A DNA stretch of 64,000 nucleotides from Cyanobacterium stanieri PCC 7202 (GCA_000317655.1 CP003940.1:2799547-2863546), one strand, 5' to 3'. Numbered from the stretch's first letter, positions 9,711 through 19,832 are shown. The notes: generated by a model not told the origin, from the letters alone. Numbers and translations: made by a program.

Positions 9711-10926
9711 TCTCCCCTAGGGCGTATTCAAGGGCGATCGCACTGTGAGTCCAATGGGTACCCCCCTGACAGAAAGCGATGTAAGGCTCTCGTAAAGGAC
9801 CATCGGCAGATAATTCAGATGTACTACCATCAATAAAAGTACCCCCTGCCATAATCAAATTACTCTCATAGCCCGGCATAGGGGCAGGTACAGGATCAAG
9901 ATACGAGCCCACGGGGGAATACTTCTGAATAGCACGACAAAAAGCGATGAGCGCATCAGGATTACCAAACTTGATTGCTTGAATAATATCCCGTCGGGGG
10001 CTAAAAGGTAAAGGATTCACTTCATAACCCAACTCAGAAAACACCATGGCAATTAGATGGGTACTTTTAATGGCTTCCCCTACCATTTGCGGAGCTAAAA
10101 ATAAGCCTTGGAAAAGGAGACGATTTTGGTCAAAAGTTGCTCCCCCACTACTGCCAATCCCCGGTGCCGTGAGACGACAACAGGCCTTTTCCACCAAATC
10201 CTCACGCCCTGCGATGTAACCCCCTGCCGTTACAATAGTTCCCCCCGGATTTTTTATCAACGAACCTGCCATTAAATCTACCCCCACCGCCGTCGGTTCG
10301 AGGGTTTCGATAAATTCCCCATAACAGTTGTCCACAAAACAAACCGTATCAGGGTTTTGAGCCTTAACTATAGTTACAATCCTTTCAATGTCCGCCACTG
10401 AAAGACTTTTACGCCAAGAGTAACCACAGGAGCGCTGAATTAAAACTAATTTTGTTTCTGGTTTTACCGCCGTTTGCAAACCCTCCCAGTCAATTTCCCC
10501 AGAGGGGGTTAAATCCAATTCACGATATTTGATTCCCAATTCCTTTAGGCTTCCTTGCCCTTCTCCCCGAATGCCGATAACCTCCTCGAGGGTATCGTAA
10601 GGATGTCCTGCCACTGCTAACATTTCATCTGCGGGGCGTAACACCCCATATAAGCAAGAGGCGATCGCATGGGTACCCGAGACTATCTGCACCCTTACAG
10701 CACTACTCTTCGCCCCCACAACCTTCGCAAAAACCTGATCTAACACCTCCCTTCCCAAGTCGTCATGACCATAACCACTCACACTACTAAAATGATGCAC
10801 TCCTACCTTATATTCCTGAAAAGCCTGTAATACCTTATGGAGATTATGCTTTATCTGTTGATCAACTTCGGCAAAAGTGGGGGCTAATTTTTCGGTGGCG
10901 GTAGCGATTAATTGAGATGGATTCAT
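9700..10926 (-). CDS. Methionine gamma-lyase family PLP enzyme (aluminium-resistance type)
   Basis: A 408-residue PLP-dependent enzyme of the group annotated as methionine gamma-lyase family or aluminium resistance protein. K225 in GSLIKNPGG is the expected Schiff-base lysine. Other matches are VSGTHAIAS, the DDLGREVLD stretch near the N-terminus, FVDNCYGEF (the Asp binds the pyridine nitrogen) and the C-terminal [19 protein letters not shown]. Physiological substrate unknown. Start at an ATG with no competing upstream codon. Its 3' end overlaps that of the acyl-CoA synthetase/GNAT gene on the other strand. Confidence 0.85.
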   Translation of the reverse strand: MNPSQLIATATEKLAPTFAEVDQQIKHNLHKVLQAFQEYKVGVHHFSSVSGYGHDDLGREVLDQVFAKVVGAKSSAVRVQIVSGTHAIASCLYGVLRPADEMLAVAGHPYDTLEEVIGIRGEGQGSLKELGIKYRELDLTPSGEIDWEGLQTAVKPETKLVLIQRSCGYSWRKSLSVADIERIVTIVKAQNPDTVCFVDNCYGEFIETLEPTAVGVDLMAGSLIKNPGGTIVTAGGYIAGREDLVEKACCRLTAPGIGSSGGATFDQNRLLFQGLFLAPQMVGEAIKSTHLIAMVFSELGYEVNPLPFSPRRDIIQAIKFGNPDALIAFCRAIQKYSPVGSYLDPVPAPMPGYESNLIMAGGTFIDGSTSELSADGPLREPYIAFCQGGTHWTHSAIALEYALGEIMG

Positions 10927-10985
10927 GATGAAAATCTACGGTGGACAATTAAAATTAACCCGAAAAATGTTCCAAAAGTCAACAT

Positions 10986-11009
10986 AAAAAAAGGTGGGCA
11001 TGGCCCACC
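10986..11009 (-). terminator. Intrinsic terminator of the VWA gene
   Basis: GGTGGGC and GCCCACC arms (10993-10999 and 11003-11009) with a three-base loop, followed on the minus strand by seven T residues. It lies just after the stop of the VWA gene. The stem has the same core as the palindromes at 60271-60305 and 63855-63871. Confidence 0.8.
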
Positions 11010-11019
11010 CCTAAAAGAA

Positions 11020-11637
11020 TTAGTCAATTAAAGCATTTAAGAGTACCTGACTCAAAGACATTTGTTGCATATCCTCCAAAGTGACAGTATCTACAATGTC
11101 AAACTTTGCCCCTGCATCCTCTAACAAATCATCCAAGGCCTTAAAATATTCCGTGGCTTTTCTATCTTTGCCCACCTGAATAAAAGAAATTCCCAATTCC
11201 TCACCATTATCTATTCTATGGGTAGCATCAATGATTAATTTGATAATCTCTTTTGGTTCATCAGGAATCCCATCTGTAATAACCAACATGGTTTCTCCGT
11301 TAGCCTTGGCTTCACCTTCAGCTTTTCTTTGGAAATAATTTTCCAAAGCATCTTGAAGTACACTTTTTAAATCAGATTTGCCCATGGGTTCATTAACTGC
11401 ATAAATATCTTTAATTTTTCCTGCCGTCACATTGTCATAACGACGAAAACGACCAGAATAAAGATAAATGGTAATGCCATCACAATCTAACTCATCACAT
11501 TTTTGAGCTAAGGCAAAGGTTGACTCTTGAGCTATTTCCCAACGGGTTTTGCCCATACCGTCATCGGTATTCAAACTGCTACTTTTATCAATAATCAGGG
11601 TGTAGTCCCTATTATTAACAATTTCGTTTATGTCCAT
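11020..11637 (-). CDS. von Willebrand factor A domain protein
   Basis: A 205-residue, single-domain soluble VWA protein. The metal-ion-dependent adhesion site is visible as DKSSS near residue 17, and the later TDG motif (VITDGIPDE) supplies the third ligand loop. Such cytosolic stand-alone VWA proteins often act as partners of ATPases or stress proteins, but no partner gene is adjacent here. The gene has its own terminator and is divergent from a small membrane protein gene. The frame begins at an ATG with a purine-rich, weakly GGAATT-like upstream sequence. Confidence 0.8.
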   Translation of the reverse strand: MDINEIVNNRDYTLIIDKSSSLNTDDGMGKTRWEIAQESTFALAQKCDELDCDGITIYLYSGRFRRYDNVTAGKIKDIYAVNEPMGKSDLKSVLQDALENYFQRKAEGEAKANGETMLVITDGIPDEPKEIIKLIIDATHRIDNGEELGISFIQVGKDRKATEYFKALDDLLEDAGAKFDIVDTVTLEDMQQMSLSQVLLNALID

Positions 11638-11859
11638 AAAAATAATTCCTTAAGATCTTCTCTATAGAGGATCATAGCTAAAAATACTCAAGAGATTATC
11701 AAAAAAATATTTGAACCTTGATAGTTGATAAAATCTTAAATTTTTCTAAAGAAAAAAAGTAATGTAAATTGTTATTGCAAATCTAGTAAAAACCTTAAAA
11801 TTTAAGCTAAAACGGACTTACAGCTTTAGGTTAAAGATAGTAATTTTTTTATTAGAACT

Positions 11860-12174
11860 ATGAATAACGAAAATAAATATCGCATGATTTGCACCCTATC
11901 ATTTGGGGATATTTATGCTCAAATTATTGTTTGGTTAATAGTCATTTTTGTTAGTTTAGCCAGTACCCTCGCCCTTTGGAGTAGCACCAGACAAATTTAT
12001 GCTTTTGCTACGGTGGGTATTGTGTTGGTTTTATCTCTACCTTTTCTCCTATTCGCCTTTGTGACTACTTTATTCAATCACATCGAATTTGTACCCGTTG
12101 ACCAAGAAGAGGAAAAAAAATCCAAGGCAAGAAGACCTAAGTTTCGGGGTAATAAACCAGCTGAGGCAGTTTAA
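11860..12174 (+). CDS. Small two-segment membrane protein, unrecognised
   Basis: A 104-residue protein with two strongly hydrophobic helices (about residues 20-42 and 50-72) and a charged C-terminal tail, rich in Glu then Lys/Arg (EEEKKSKARR). Both ends are hydrophilic, so a helical hairpin is likely. I do not recognise the family; it looks like a conserved cyanobacterial hypothetical. It stands alone, divergent from the VWA gene and convergent with the DnaJ-like gene. Confidence 0.65.
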   Translation: MNNENKYRMICTLSFGDIYAQIIVWLIVIFVSLASTLALWSSTRQIYAFATVGIVLVLSLPFLLFAFVTTLFNHIEFVPVDQEEEKKSKARRPKFRGNKPAEAV

Positions 12175-12191
12175 ATATATCAGTTTATGGA

Positions 12192-12224
12192 GTGCGATCA
12201 CCCAGTGGCGCTGCGCGATCGCAC
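12192..12224. repeat. HIP1-derived inverted repeat between convergent genes
   Basis: GTGCGATC (12192-12199) is repeated inverted as GATCGCAC (12217-12224), with an inner CAG...CTG that can extend the structure. It contains a GCGATCGC HIP1 octamer and lies between the stops of the small membrane protein and the DnaJ-like gene. It could act as a bidirectional structure, but it has no T-run. Confidence 0.5.
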
Positions 12225-12252
12225 GGTGTTATTTCGAGATCGCATCCTATGC

Positions 12253-13248
12253 TCATTGATAATAATTTAATAATTCCTGACGGGGATTAAAAGTTTCAAT
12301 TTCTCGAATTTGCTTGTATAACTCCTTTTCCTGCTCCGAAACCTGATTAGGGGGAACAATACGCAAAATCACCATTTGATCACCCCTTTCCCCTCTAATA
12401 TTGGGATAGCCCTTATCAGCTAACTTTAACCTTTGTCCAGATTTGACCCCTGCAGGAACATTCATTTTTACCAAACCGTCAATGGTAGGAATTTCGATCG
12501 CCCCTCCCACAATAGCCTCCGCAGGAGTGAGGGGAATTTCACAGGAAATGTCAGTTTTTTGTAACTTGAAAAAAGGATGTTCCTCAATCAAAATTTTGAG
12601 GTATAAATCACCTCCTCGAATCCCCTGTCCCTTGAGTCGAATTTTTTGTCCATGGTACATAGCAGGGGGCATATCAATCTCCAAAGAACGTCCATCCTCT
12701 AAGCGAATGCGCTCCCTACCCCCAGAATAAGCCTTTTCTAAGGGCAAAGATAACTTTGCCTCAATATCCTTCGATTTAGGACGGGGAGGCACAGATTTAA
12801 TCCGTTTAGCGGTACTAGATTGATAATCTTCGGTGCGGGTGGAGCGAGTACGATTATAATTGTATGTATTACCACGAGAAACGTTGGTTTTAGTAGTGCT
12901 GGTTTTAGAAGTATTACGCAAATCATCCCAAACACTGTTGATATTGGTAAAAGGAAAACCCGAAGAATTATTATTACCCTTTGGACGTACTAAACGACGA
13001 CGGGAAGCGCCAATGGACAGATCATATTGAGAACGCTTACTATCATCAGAAAGAGTATCGTAGGCCTCATTAATTTTTTTAAACATCTCCTCGGCACTTT
13101 TATCTCCCGGATTCAAGTCAGGATGATAACGACGAGCAAGAATACGAAACTCTTTTTTTATATCCCCTAATGTTGCTGAAGGGTCAACCCCTAAAATTTG
13201 ATAATAATTATTCACAGTATTGCGCAAATTTCCCGTGTCAAAACTCAT
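12253..13248 (-). CDS. DnaJ-like co-chaperone without zinc finger (type II, CbpA-like)
   Basis: A 331-residue Hsp40. The J domain occupies about residues 12-75, with the invariant HPD in ARRYHPDLNPGD, which stimulates the ATPase of DnaK. A Ser/Thr/Asn/Arg-rich linker follows in place of a long Gly/Phe region. No CXXCXGXG repeats are present. The C-terminal substrate-binding domains follow (LPLEKAYSGG, IRLKGQGIRGGDLYLKI, LADKGYPNIRGERGD). The ATG at 13248 is preferred over a TTG-initiated 11-residue extension. The gene is divergent from queG. Confidence 0.85.
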   Translation of the reverse strand: MSFDTGNLRNTVNNYYQILGVDPSATLGDIKKEFRILARRYHPDLNPGDKSAEEMFKKINEAYDTLSDDSKRSQYDLSIGASRRRLVRPKGNNNSSGFPFTNINSVWDDLRNTSKTSTTKTNVSRGNTYNYNRTRSTRTEDYQSSTAKRIKSVPPRPKSKDIEAKLSLPLEKAYSGGRERIRLEDGRSLEIDMPPAMYHGQKIRLKGQGIRGGDLYLKILIEEHPFFKLQKTDISCEIPLTPAEAIVGGAIEIPTIDGLVKMNVPAGVKSGQRLKLADKGYPNIRGERGDQMVILRIVPPNQVSEQEKELYKQIREIETFNPRQELLNYYQ

Positions 13249-13398
13249 AATAATATTGACATCTTCCCATGAGTAAATCAAATTTAGAGATTTGTTAGGA
13301 AGAATTTACCTACACAGTATAACATCTACCTCAGTGTGATGAATATCTTGTTATGAGATAAGGTAATGATGAAAAAAATATAAGGTCGGGAGAATGTA

Positions 13399-14334
13399 AT
13401 GGGTTTAACAGCAAGGGAGGTTAAGGAAAAAGCGAGGGAAATTGGTTTCCATGCCGTGGGCATTGCTTCGGTGGAGGAAATGGACGATTATCGCCAAAAG
13501 GCAGTAAATCATCTACAACGATGGCTAGATAAAGGGTATCAAGCCGATATGGAGTGGATGGCAAATCCTCGCCGACAGGATATTACCCAGTGTATGGAGG
13601 GGGTAAAGTCAGTTATTTCTGTGGCTCTTAACTATTATACTCCCCATGAGCGCTCGGGCAATGCCGAGGATGCTAAAATTTCTCGCTATGGTTGGGGTAG
13701 GGATTACCATCGCATTATTCAAAAAAGGCTCAAAATTTTTACTCAATGGTTAAAGGAGAGGGATGAGGATTTAGAAGCCAGATATTATGTAGATACTGGG
13801 CCCATTCAGGATAAGGTATGGGCGCAAAAAGCTGGTCTTGGTTGGATTGCCAAAAATGGTAATTTGATTACTCGAAATTATGGTAGTTGGGTTTTTTTGG
13901 GGGAGATTTTGGTCAATATTCCCCTAGAGGTGGATAAACCCCATACGAGCCATTGTGGTACTTGTAGCCGTTGTATTTCCGCTTGTCCGACGGAGGCTAT
14001 CACCGAGCCTTTTGTGGTGGACGCTAATCGCTGTATAGCTTATCATACCATAGAAAATCGTGCTGAAAATCTGCCCAGTGCGATCGCCCTTAACCTTAAT
14101 GGTTGGGTGGCAGGGTGTGATATATGTCAAGATGTCTGCCCATGGAATCAAAGATTTGCTCAACCCACGGACATAGAAGACTTTAACCCCTACCCAGAAA
14201 ATCTTAACCCCAAATTAAAAGAATTAGCCCAATTATCGGAGGAGGAATGGGATAAAAGATTTACGGCCTCGGCACTGAGAAGAATAAAACCTCCCATGTG
14301 GCGCCGTAATGCGCAAGCACAACTTAATAAGTAA
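13399..14334 (+). CDS. queG: Epoxyqueuosine reductase
   Basis: Cobalamin- and iron-sulfur-dependent enzyme that reduces epoxyqueuosine to queuosine in tRNA wobble position 34. The length of 311 residues fits. Two [4Fe-4S] sites are visible: C186, C189, C192, C196 (CGTCSRCISACP) and C212, C240, C243, C247 (CDICQDVCPW). The proposed catalytic Asp lies in YYVDTGPIQDK (D132). The start is an ATG with GGGAG upstream. It is monocistronic. Confidence 0.93.
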   Translation: MGLTAREVKEKAREIGFHAVGIASVEEMDDYRQKAVNHLQRWLDKGYQADMEWMANPRRQDITQCMEGVKSVISVALNYYTPHERSGNAEDAKISRYGWGRDYHRIIQKRLKIFTQWLKERDEDLEARYYVDTGPIQDKVWAQKAGLGWIAKNGNLITRNYGSWVFLGEILVNIPLEVDKPHTSHCGTCSRCISACPTEAITEPFVVDANRCIAYHTIENRAENLPSAIALNLNGWVAGCDICQDVCPWNQRFAQPTDIEDFNPYPENLNPKLKELAQLSEEEWDKRFTASALRRIKPPMWRRNAQAQLNK

Positions 14335-14425
14335 CCTCAATTCGGGATAATGGTTGTCAGTATGGTAGGGGATGTAGCATGCTACGTCCGTACAGGTTGC
14401 AGGTTTAATTTTTTTATATAGCGTG

Positions 14426-14477
14426 ATCAATCAAAATATGAAAACTATTGCCCATTGCCCATTCCCTATTCCCCGTC
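14426..14477 (-). repeat. Degenerate fragment related to the MITE-like elements
   Basis: The reverse complement reads GGGGAATAGGGAATGGGCAA followed by TGGGCAATAGTTTTCATATTT. This matches the internal GGGGAATAGAGAATGGGCAA and AGGCAATAGTTTCCATATTT block of the element at 4006-4198. Terminal repeats are not present, so it is a remnant or a shared sub-repeat. It lies in the 241-bp spacer after queG, which otherwise shows nothing. Confidence 0.45.
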
Positions 14478-14575
14478 TTAAAGGGTAATTGTTAAGTAAA
14501 GCATCAGTTAATACAGTTTTTCTGAGCAAACAAGTAAAATGAGATTAAGGGAGTTAAGCTAAGAGAGGGCAAGAT

Positions 14576-14773
14576 ATGTTAGTAATTCTCCAAAATGAAC
14601 AACTATTATCTACCGAAAAAGTTTGTAATGGTTGCCTAATGGCAAATCATGGAGGGACACCCCGTTGGCAAAAGGGTAAACTAGGCTGTGGTCAGTGTTT
14701 GGGCAAGTCAGGACAAAACCAACCAATGATATATCAGTGTCAGATGGGCTTTCATCTTGTTAATATCGAATAG
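14576..14773 (+). CDS. Cys-rich 65-residue protein, unrecognised
   Basis: A small protein with two CxxC pairs (CNGC at 17-20 and CGQC at 38-41) and a fifth Cys in MIYQCQMGFH, which has a His four residues later. This is a plausible zinc-ribbon-like or metal-binding arrangement. GAGAGGG lies upstream of the ATG. It is probably cotranscribed with the Tic20-family gene, which starts 31 bases after its stop. I do not recognise the family; it may be a conserved cyanobacterial mini-protein. Confidence 0.6.
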   Translation: MLVILQNEQLLSTEKVCNGCLMANHGGTPRWQKGKLGCGQCLGKSGQNQPMIYQCQMGFHLVNIE

Positions 14774-14804
14774 GTTAACAAAACAAAATACACTATTTAA
14801 TTTT

Positions 14805-15281
14805 ATGACTCGCCTAGGCTCAAATGATTGGAAAGATAGACTATTTGCTTCTTTAGTCTATCTCATCCCTCTTTACTATGTTCTGGAGTTTGGAATATTT
14901 TTATTTAATCAATTTCCCTTTTTGCGGTTAATTACTATTCCTCTACTTCCTTTGGCTTATCTTTACAGCATTATTCCTTTTGCTCGTTTCATTATCTTTA
15001 TTGCTTTATTCGCCTTAGTGATTCGCAATTCTAAATTTAGTCATTTTTTACGTTACAACGTGATGCAGGCAATTTTGATTGATATTTTACTCATCTTGGT
15101 AAATCTCATCGTTGGTATTTTGCTTGGGGGCATTGGCGGATTATTTATTGAAACTCTCTATAATGTCATTTTCCTCGGTACTTTAGTTGCTTGTGTATAT
15201 AGTATTTATCTATCTGCCACTGGTAAATATGCCGAGTTACCGGGTATTTCTGAAGCGGCATATTCCCAAGTACCTTTTTAG
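14805..15281 (+). CDS. tic20: Tic20 family membrane protein
   Basis: A 158-residue polytopic protein with four hydrophobic segments and the Tic20/Ycf60 pattern: RLFASLVYLIPLYYVLEFG near the N-terminus, FVIRNSKFSHFLRYNVMQA-like middle (here LVIRNSKFSHFLRYNVMQA) and YSIYLSATGKYAELPGISEA at the end. In plastids Tic20 belongs to the inner-envelope import channel. The cyanobacterial homologue is a membrane protein of unsettled function. The open frame extends 16 codons upstream, but the ATG at 14805 is the natural start. Its last four bases overlap the end of cobL on the other strand. Confidence 0.82.
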   Translation: MTRLGSNDWKDRLFASLVYLIPLYYVLEFGIFLFNQFPFLRLITIPLLPLAYLYSIIPFARFIIFIALFALVIRNSKFSHFLRYNVMQAILIDILLILVNLIVGILLGGIGGLFIETLYNVIFLGTLVACVYSIYLSATGKYAELPGISEAAYSQVPF

Positions 15282-16525
15282 GTAGATGGGTTGGCACTGA
15301 CTATATACACTGGATTGAGGGGGTTAAATCGAGTCATATTAGCAATAGATAATGATCTCGATATTTGGGTGTGTAATATTTTATAATCCCATCCATGTTT
15401 ATTCAGCCATGATTGGGCTTGAGTTAAGTTTTCTAGGGTGGCAAGGGCGATCGCAATTTTACCTCGACGATTAATTTTTTTATCAATAATATTTAAAATT
15501 TCGTCCATTTCCCCTCCACTACCACCAATGAAAACTCGATCTGGATGGGGTAATTTTTCTAATACTTTTGTAGCTGAACCACTAATTATTTTTACATTAT
15601 AGACTCCAAAATTGCGACAGTTTTTTTCTATTAAATTAACGGCGATCGCACTTTTTTCTATGGCATATATTTTACTGTGGTGAGCAAACCGCCCCATTTC
15701 AACAGAAATGCTTCCTGTACCTGCTCCCACATCCCAAATAATTTGATTTTGTTGTAAGCCCAACTCCCCTAATATTAATTGTCTAATTTCTTTTTTTGTC
15801 ATCAAACCAGGGCGATCAGGAAAACCTAAAAAGAGATGATCATCTAAACCAATTAAAGGTAAATCTTGACTTTTTATTTGTTTATAAATATCCTTATCTT
15901 TTAATAAAATAACAATGTTTAAACTAGATACTCTTTCTAGGGTATCCCCTTCATGCAAATCATTAATTAAAGAAATTTTTTGATTTTTAGCACCAACATT
16001 CTCACATAACCATATCTGATAATGATGGGGTAACGACAACTGATGATAGAGATTTATAATAGCTTGAGGACTATTTTCCATGTCCGTAAGTATGGCTATT
16101 TTCCCTGCCCCATTTTTCATTTCCTTAATTAGGGGTTCTAAATCTCGACCATGAATACTCACTAATTTGGCATCTTGCCAAGGAATTTTGAGGGCATTAA
16201 AAGCAATTTGAACGGAGCTAAGGTGAGGATAGAAACTTAATTCTGATGGTGCAAAATTTTCCAACAAAAAACGACCTATCCCAAAAAATAAAGGATCTCC
16301 TGTGGCAAGAAAAACTATATTTTCCTGTTTAATTTGATATTCCTTAATCTTGGAAATTAAACTATTTAAATTTTGAATTTTTACCTTGATTCCTTGGTGA
16401 TCTGGGAAATAGTTTAAGTGGCGATCGCCCCCTACTAAAACAGTAGCTGATTGAATTAAGGAGAGAATATGAGGAGATAGCCCTTCGGAACCATTTAAGC
16501 CAATTCCAATAACTTTAATTGTCAT
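15278..16525 (-). CDS. cobL: Precorrin-6Y C5,15-methyltransferase, decarboxylating (CbiET fusion)
   Basis: Cobalamin-pathway enzyme, 415 residues, joining the two activities found separately as CbiE and CbiT. The N-terminal half is a tetrapyrrole methylase (IGIGLNGSEGLSP, FLATGDPLFFGIGR). The C-terminal half is a class I SAM methyltransferase (IWDVGAGTGSISVEMGR, FIGGSGGEMDEIL) that methylates C15 and decarboxylates. Start at an ATG directly before a long AT-rich region. No cobalamin riboswitch-like sequence is seen upstream. A second cobalamin gene (cobK) is about 15 kb away. Confidence 0.9.
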   Translation of the reverse strand: MTIKVIGIGLNGSEGLSPHILSLIQSATVLVGGDRHLNYFPDHQGIKVKIQNLNSLISKIKEYQIKQENIVFLATGDPLFFGIGRFLLENFAPSELSFYPHLSSVQIAFNALKIPWQDAKLVSIHGRDLEPLIKEMKNGAGKIAILTDMENSPQAIINLYHQLSLPHHYQIWLCENVGAKNQKISLINDLHEGDTLERVSSLNIVILLKDKDIYKQIKSQDLPLIGLDDHLFLGFPDRPGLMTKKEIRQLILGELGLQQNQIIWDVGAGTGSISVEMGRFAHHSKIYAIEKSAIAVNLIEKNCRNFGVYNVKIISGSATKVLEKLPHPDRVFIGGSGGEMDEILNIIDKKINRRGKIAIALATLENLTQAQSWLNKHGWDYKILHTQISRSLSIANMTRFNPLNPVYIVSANPST

Positions 16526-16856
16526 AATAAAAAGTAAATGTTTAAAATAATTATTAATTAATAGTTGTCATTAATTTGCCCTTTAATTTTAGTAACTTTA
16601 GTAGAGTAAATCAGAAAAAACTACCAAAATAGTATACACATATAATAATATAAAATCGTAATTATATATTCAAAAAAAATAATATAACCTGCTAATTTTT
16701 TCGATAATCGATAAATAATAAATAAAACATATATACCTACGTAGTTTTTTGGTGATTGGTTCAAACAAACTTTATCAAAACAACCCTTAATCCCCCCCAA
16801 ATTTGATTACAATATGAGAGTGATTATAAAATCTAATAACTTATATAAACAAATAT
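16526..16856. other. AT-rich divergent intergenic region between cobL and the chemosensory locus
   Basis: 331 bp with no coding potential. It must hold the promoters of cobL (minus) and of the pilH-cheW-mcp genes (plus). Strings such as TATAATAATATAAAAT and TATAAAAT are frequent, so no single -10 box can be singled out. No operator-like repeat was recognised. Confidence 0.5.
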
Positions 16857-17219
16857 ATGACCAGCATCCTATTGGTAGATGACCTGAAATCAGAGCTAGA
16901 CTTGCTCAATGAGTATCTAACATCCGCAGGTTATCAAGTCACTACCGCCCAAGACGGTAAAGAAGCCCTCCAAAAAGTGATTGAGGTGAAACCTGATGCC
17001 ATAGTCACCGATTGGATGATGCCCAATATGGGGGGGTTAGACTTGTGTCGTCAACTCAGAAAAAATCCTCATACTGCGAATATTCCCGTGGTAGCCTGTA
17101 CCGCCAAAAACGGTAATGTGGATCGAATGTGGGCGGAAAAACAAGGAGTAAAAGCCTATGTGGTTAAACCTTGTACCAAAGACGACATAGTAAATGCAGT
17201 TAAAAGTGCGATCGCCTAA
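16857..17219 (+). CDS. pilH: CheY-like response regulator (PilH type)
   Basis: A 120-residue single receiver domain. The acidic pair D8/D9, the phospho-acceptor D52 (TDWMMPN), T82 and K104 (VVKP) are all present, so it should be phosphorylatable. It heads a cluster in the order receiver, CheW, MCP, CheA, as in the pilH-pilI-pilJ phototaxis/type IV pilus cluster of Synechocystis. It probably adjusts pilus motor direction or assembly for light-guided motility. The stop is six bases from the CheW gene. Confidence 0.8.
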   Translation: MTSILLVDDLKSELDLLNEYLTSAGYQVTTAQDGKEALQKVIEVKPDAIVTDWMMPNMGGLDLCRQLRKNPHTANIPVVACTAKNGNVDRMWAEKQGVKAYVVKPCTKDDIVNAVKSAIA

Positions 17220-17225
17220 AATCCT

Positions 17226-17792
17226 ATGTCCTCAACCTCTTCTTTTTCCAAACTACAGGAACTATTACCCCAACTGTTTCAAAGCAGTAACATCAAAGGT
17301 AATCTTTACCTCAGATGTCGTTTAGGGGTAGCCGATACCTTTTTGATTCCCATGGAATATGTGCGCGAATCCTTGCTAGTAGAAGGAAATCAAATCACGC
17401 CGATTCCGCAAATGTCATCCTGTGTCATGGGTTTGATGACTTCGAGAGAAAAAGTTTTTTGTGTCCTTGACTTACCGCAACTGGTAGGCTTTTCTGCCTT
17501 ACCCACTTATTCTCGGCAACATCATCTCGTGGTAATTTCCGTTAGCCCCTTTTTGCCCCACTATGTTGATGACCAAGAAATATTTTTGGGTTTAGGTGTG
17601 AATGAAATTGAAGGTATTACCCGCATCGGAGTAGAGGAAGTTTTTAGTTTAGAAGAGGTGCAGAATTTACTACCCCAAGACAAAATCAACTATTGGTATA
17701 ACCTCAGCCCCTACCTTGAAGGGTGGGTAAAAACCAATCAAAAACCCCTTGCCCTCCTAAGTCTGAACTCCATTGTCAGGGCAAGTCTGTAA
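17226..17792 (+). CDS. pilI: CheW-like adaptor (PilI type)
   Basis: A 188-residue protein with a CheW fold: a central region with IPMEYVRESLLVEGNQITPI and MGLMTSREKVFCVLDLPQL, ending in LSLNSIV. It would couple the MCP encoded downstream to the CheA-like kinase. The ATG is six bases after pilH, which implies cotranscription and likely coupled translation. Confidence 0.8.
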   Translation: MSSTSSFSKLQELLPQLFQSSNIKGNLYLRCRLGVADTFLIPMEYVRESLLVEGNQITPIPQMSSCVMGLMTSREKVFCVLDLPQLVGFSALPTYSRQHHLVVISVSPFLPHYVDDQEIFLGLGVNEIEGITRIGVEEVFSLEEVQNLLPQDKINYWYNLSPYLEGWVKTNQKPLALLSLNSIVRASL

Positions 17793-17813
17793 ATCCTTTA
17801 TCCCCTAAACATT

Positions 17814-19784
17814 ATGATTTCTGAACCATCTTCCCTTAATCCTTCTACAGAATCACCCTATATGAATGATAGTGCTAGTCAACCCAAACCCCAACCAAAA
17901 CAAGGGGGAGGCACTTTACGGGAACGTTTGTTATTAACCGTTGTTCCCACTACCCTAATTCCCTTAATCGTCGTTAGTGCCATTGGAATTAATATTACTC
18001 GCTATCAACAGCAACAAAACCAACGCATTGAATTAGAACAAATTGCCCTCATTGCCCGAGAAACTAGCCAGACATTTCTTAATAATATTGCGCCGACAGA
18101 TAATCAACAACCGATTTTAGAAGCAATTAATAATACTCTCCAAACCTCTTTGCGATTTCAGATTACCGATTCTCAGGTATTGCAAATTATTGATAGTAGT
18201 ACGGGTAATGTGGTTAATGGGTTAGCAGGAAATGAAGAAGTTAATTTAGACCAAGTAATAGGGGGAGATACCATTTCTGAAGTGGGGAGAATTTTTGCGG
18301 AAGGTATTTTAAATAATGACTTGGAAACCACTTTATCATCTTTACAAAACATCAGTGGTTTTGACAATGTCAGCTTAACCAGCCCTGCGGGGGAAGATAT
18401 TAATATTCTCAGCTTGGAGTATCAAGACAGATTTTTTAATTTTACAATCATTCCCGATACGAACCTGATTACTGTCGTTTCCATGACAGATTTTGATCTT
18501 GGTCAAGTAGGGGGGCAATTAATTATTATTTTTGCAACCATCGCTATATTTCTTGGTTTTTTGGCGGTAGGTAATATTATTCTTTTAGCTCAAACCCTTT
18601 CCCAACCCCTGACAAATTTAACTGATAAGGCTCAACAGGTCGCCCAAGGGGATTTGAACGCCCAAGCCATTCTTGAAGGTACCCAAGAAAATCGCACCCT
18701 TGCTGATAACTTTAACGCCCTTGTGACTCGGGTAAAAGAGTTGATTAAAGAGCAAGAGGCGATCGCCCTTGAACAAAGACAGGAAAAGGAAAAACTAGAA
18801 TTAGGTATTTTTAATCTGTTGGATGAATTGCAATACGCCGTAGATGGAGATTTAACCGTAAGGGCAAGTTTAGACTCCATGGAAATGAGTACCGTTGCCG
18901 ACTTGTGTAACGCTATCCTCGACAGTTTACAGGATATAGCCGCTCAGGTAAAAGAATCTAGCCGTCAGGTTGCCACCTCCCTCAATGAAAATGAACAGTC
19001 CATTCAAGAGTTAGCAGTGCAAACCATTCGAGAAAGTAAACAAACAAGGAAAACCCTCGAATCGGTGCAAAAAATGTCCTATTCCATCGAAGAAGTTGCC
19101 ACCAATGCTAACCAAGCGGCAACCCTTGCCGATGATGCCTATAAAGTTACCAAAGAAGGTTCTAGCGCCATGGATGAAACCGTGGAAAGTATTGTCAGCC
19201 TTCGTAGCAATGTAGGGGAAACAGCCAAGAAAATGAAACGCCTAGGGGAATCATCCCAGAATATTTCTCAGGTGGTATCCCTCATCGAAGAAATAGCCCT
19301 AAAAACCAATCTCCTCGCCATTAACGCCAGTGTGGAAGCTAGTCGGGCAGGGGAACAGGGGCAAGGTTTTACGGTGGTAGCAGAACAGGTAGGGGCGCTC
19401 GCAGAACAATCGGCGGCGGCTACAAAACAAATTGCTCAACTGGTGACAGAAATTCAACGGGAAACCCAAGATGTGACCATTGCCATGGAATCTGGTACTT
19501 CTCAGGTGGTTAATACCACTCGCTTGGTGGAATCTACCAAACAACGATTAGAGAAGGTTTTAGAGCGATCGCAACGGATTAATGAACTAATGCAGAGCAT
19601 CTCTCAATCCACCGTTTCCCAAGCCCAAACCTCTCGCTTAGTGACCGAATTAATGCAGGAAATAGCCGATCAATCGGAACAAAGATTATTCTCCTCCGAA
19701 CAAATTGCTCAATCTATCAAAGATACCGCCACCATTGCCAAGGAATTGGAGTCGGCAGTGGAACAGTTCAAGGTAAATGAGTAA
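17814..19784 (+). CDS. pilJ: Methyl-accepting chemotaxis protein (PilJ type)
   Basis: A 656-residue transducer. A disordered Pro/Gln-rich N-terminal tail is followed by TM1 (about 39-61), a periplasmic sensor region of about 170 residues, TM2 (about 234-260), a HAMP domain and a long coiled coil. The highly conserved signalling tip lies near residue 491 onward ([20 protein letters not shown], then [15 protein letters not shown]). The C-terminus has no NWETF-type methyltransferase docking peptide. No known photoreceptor domain is present, so what it senses cannot be read from sequence. Confidence 0.85.
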   Translation: MISEPSSLNPSTESPYMNDSASQPKPQPKQGGGTLRERLLLTVVPTTLIPLIVVSAIGINITRYQQQQNQRIELEQIALIARETSQTFLNNIAPTDNQQPILEAINNTLQTSLRFQITDSQVLQIIDSSTGNVVNGLAGNEEVNLDQVIGGDTISEVGRIFAEGILNNDLETTLSSLQNISGFDNVSLTSPAGEDINILSLEYQDRFFNFTIIPDTNLITVVSMTDFDLGQVGGQLIIIFATIAIFLGFLAVGNIILLAQTLSQPLTNLTDKAQQVAQGDLNAQAILEGTQENRTLADNFNALVTRVKELIKEQEAIALEQRQEKEKLELGIFNLLDELQYAVDGDLTVRASLDSMEMSTVADLCNAILDSLQDIAAQVKESSRQVATSLNENEQSIQELAVQTIRESKQTRKTLESVQKMSYSIEEVATNANQAATLADDAYKVTKEGSSAMDETVESIVSLRSNVGETAKKMKRLGESSQNISQVVSLIEEIALKTNLLAINASVEASRAGEQGQGFTVVAEQVGALAEQSAAATKQIAQLVTEIQRETQDVTIAMESGTSQVVNTTRLVESTKQRLEKVLERSQRINELMQSISQSTVSQAQTSRLVTELMQEIADQSEQRLFSSEQIAQSIKDTATIAKELESAVEQFKVNE

Positions 19785-19832
19785 TTGATAATTGACAATG
19801 GATAATTGATAATGAAATCTCCCTCATACTTA

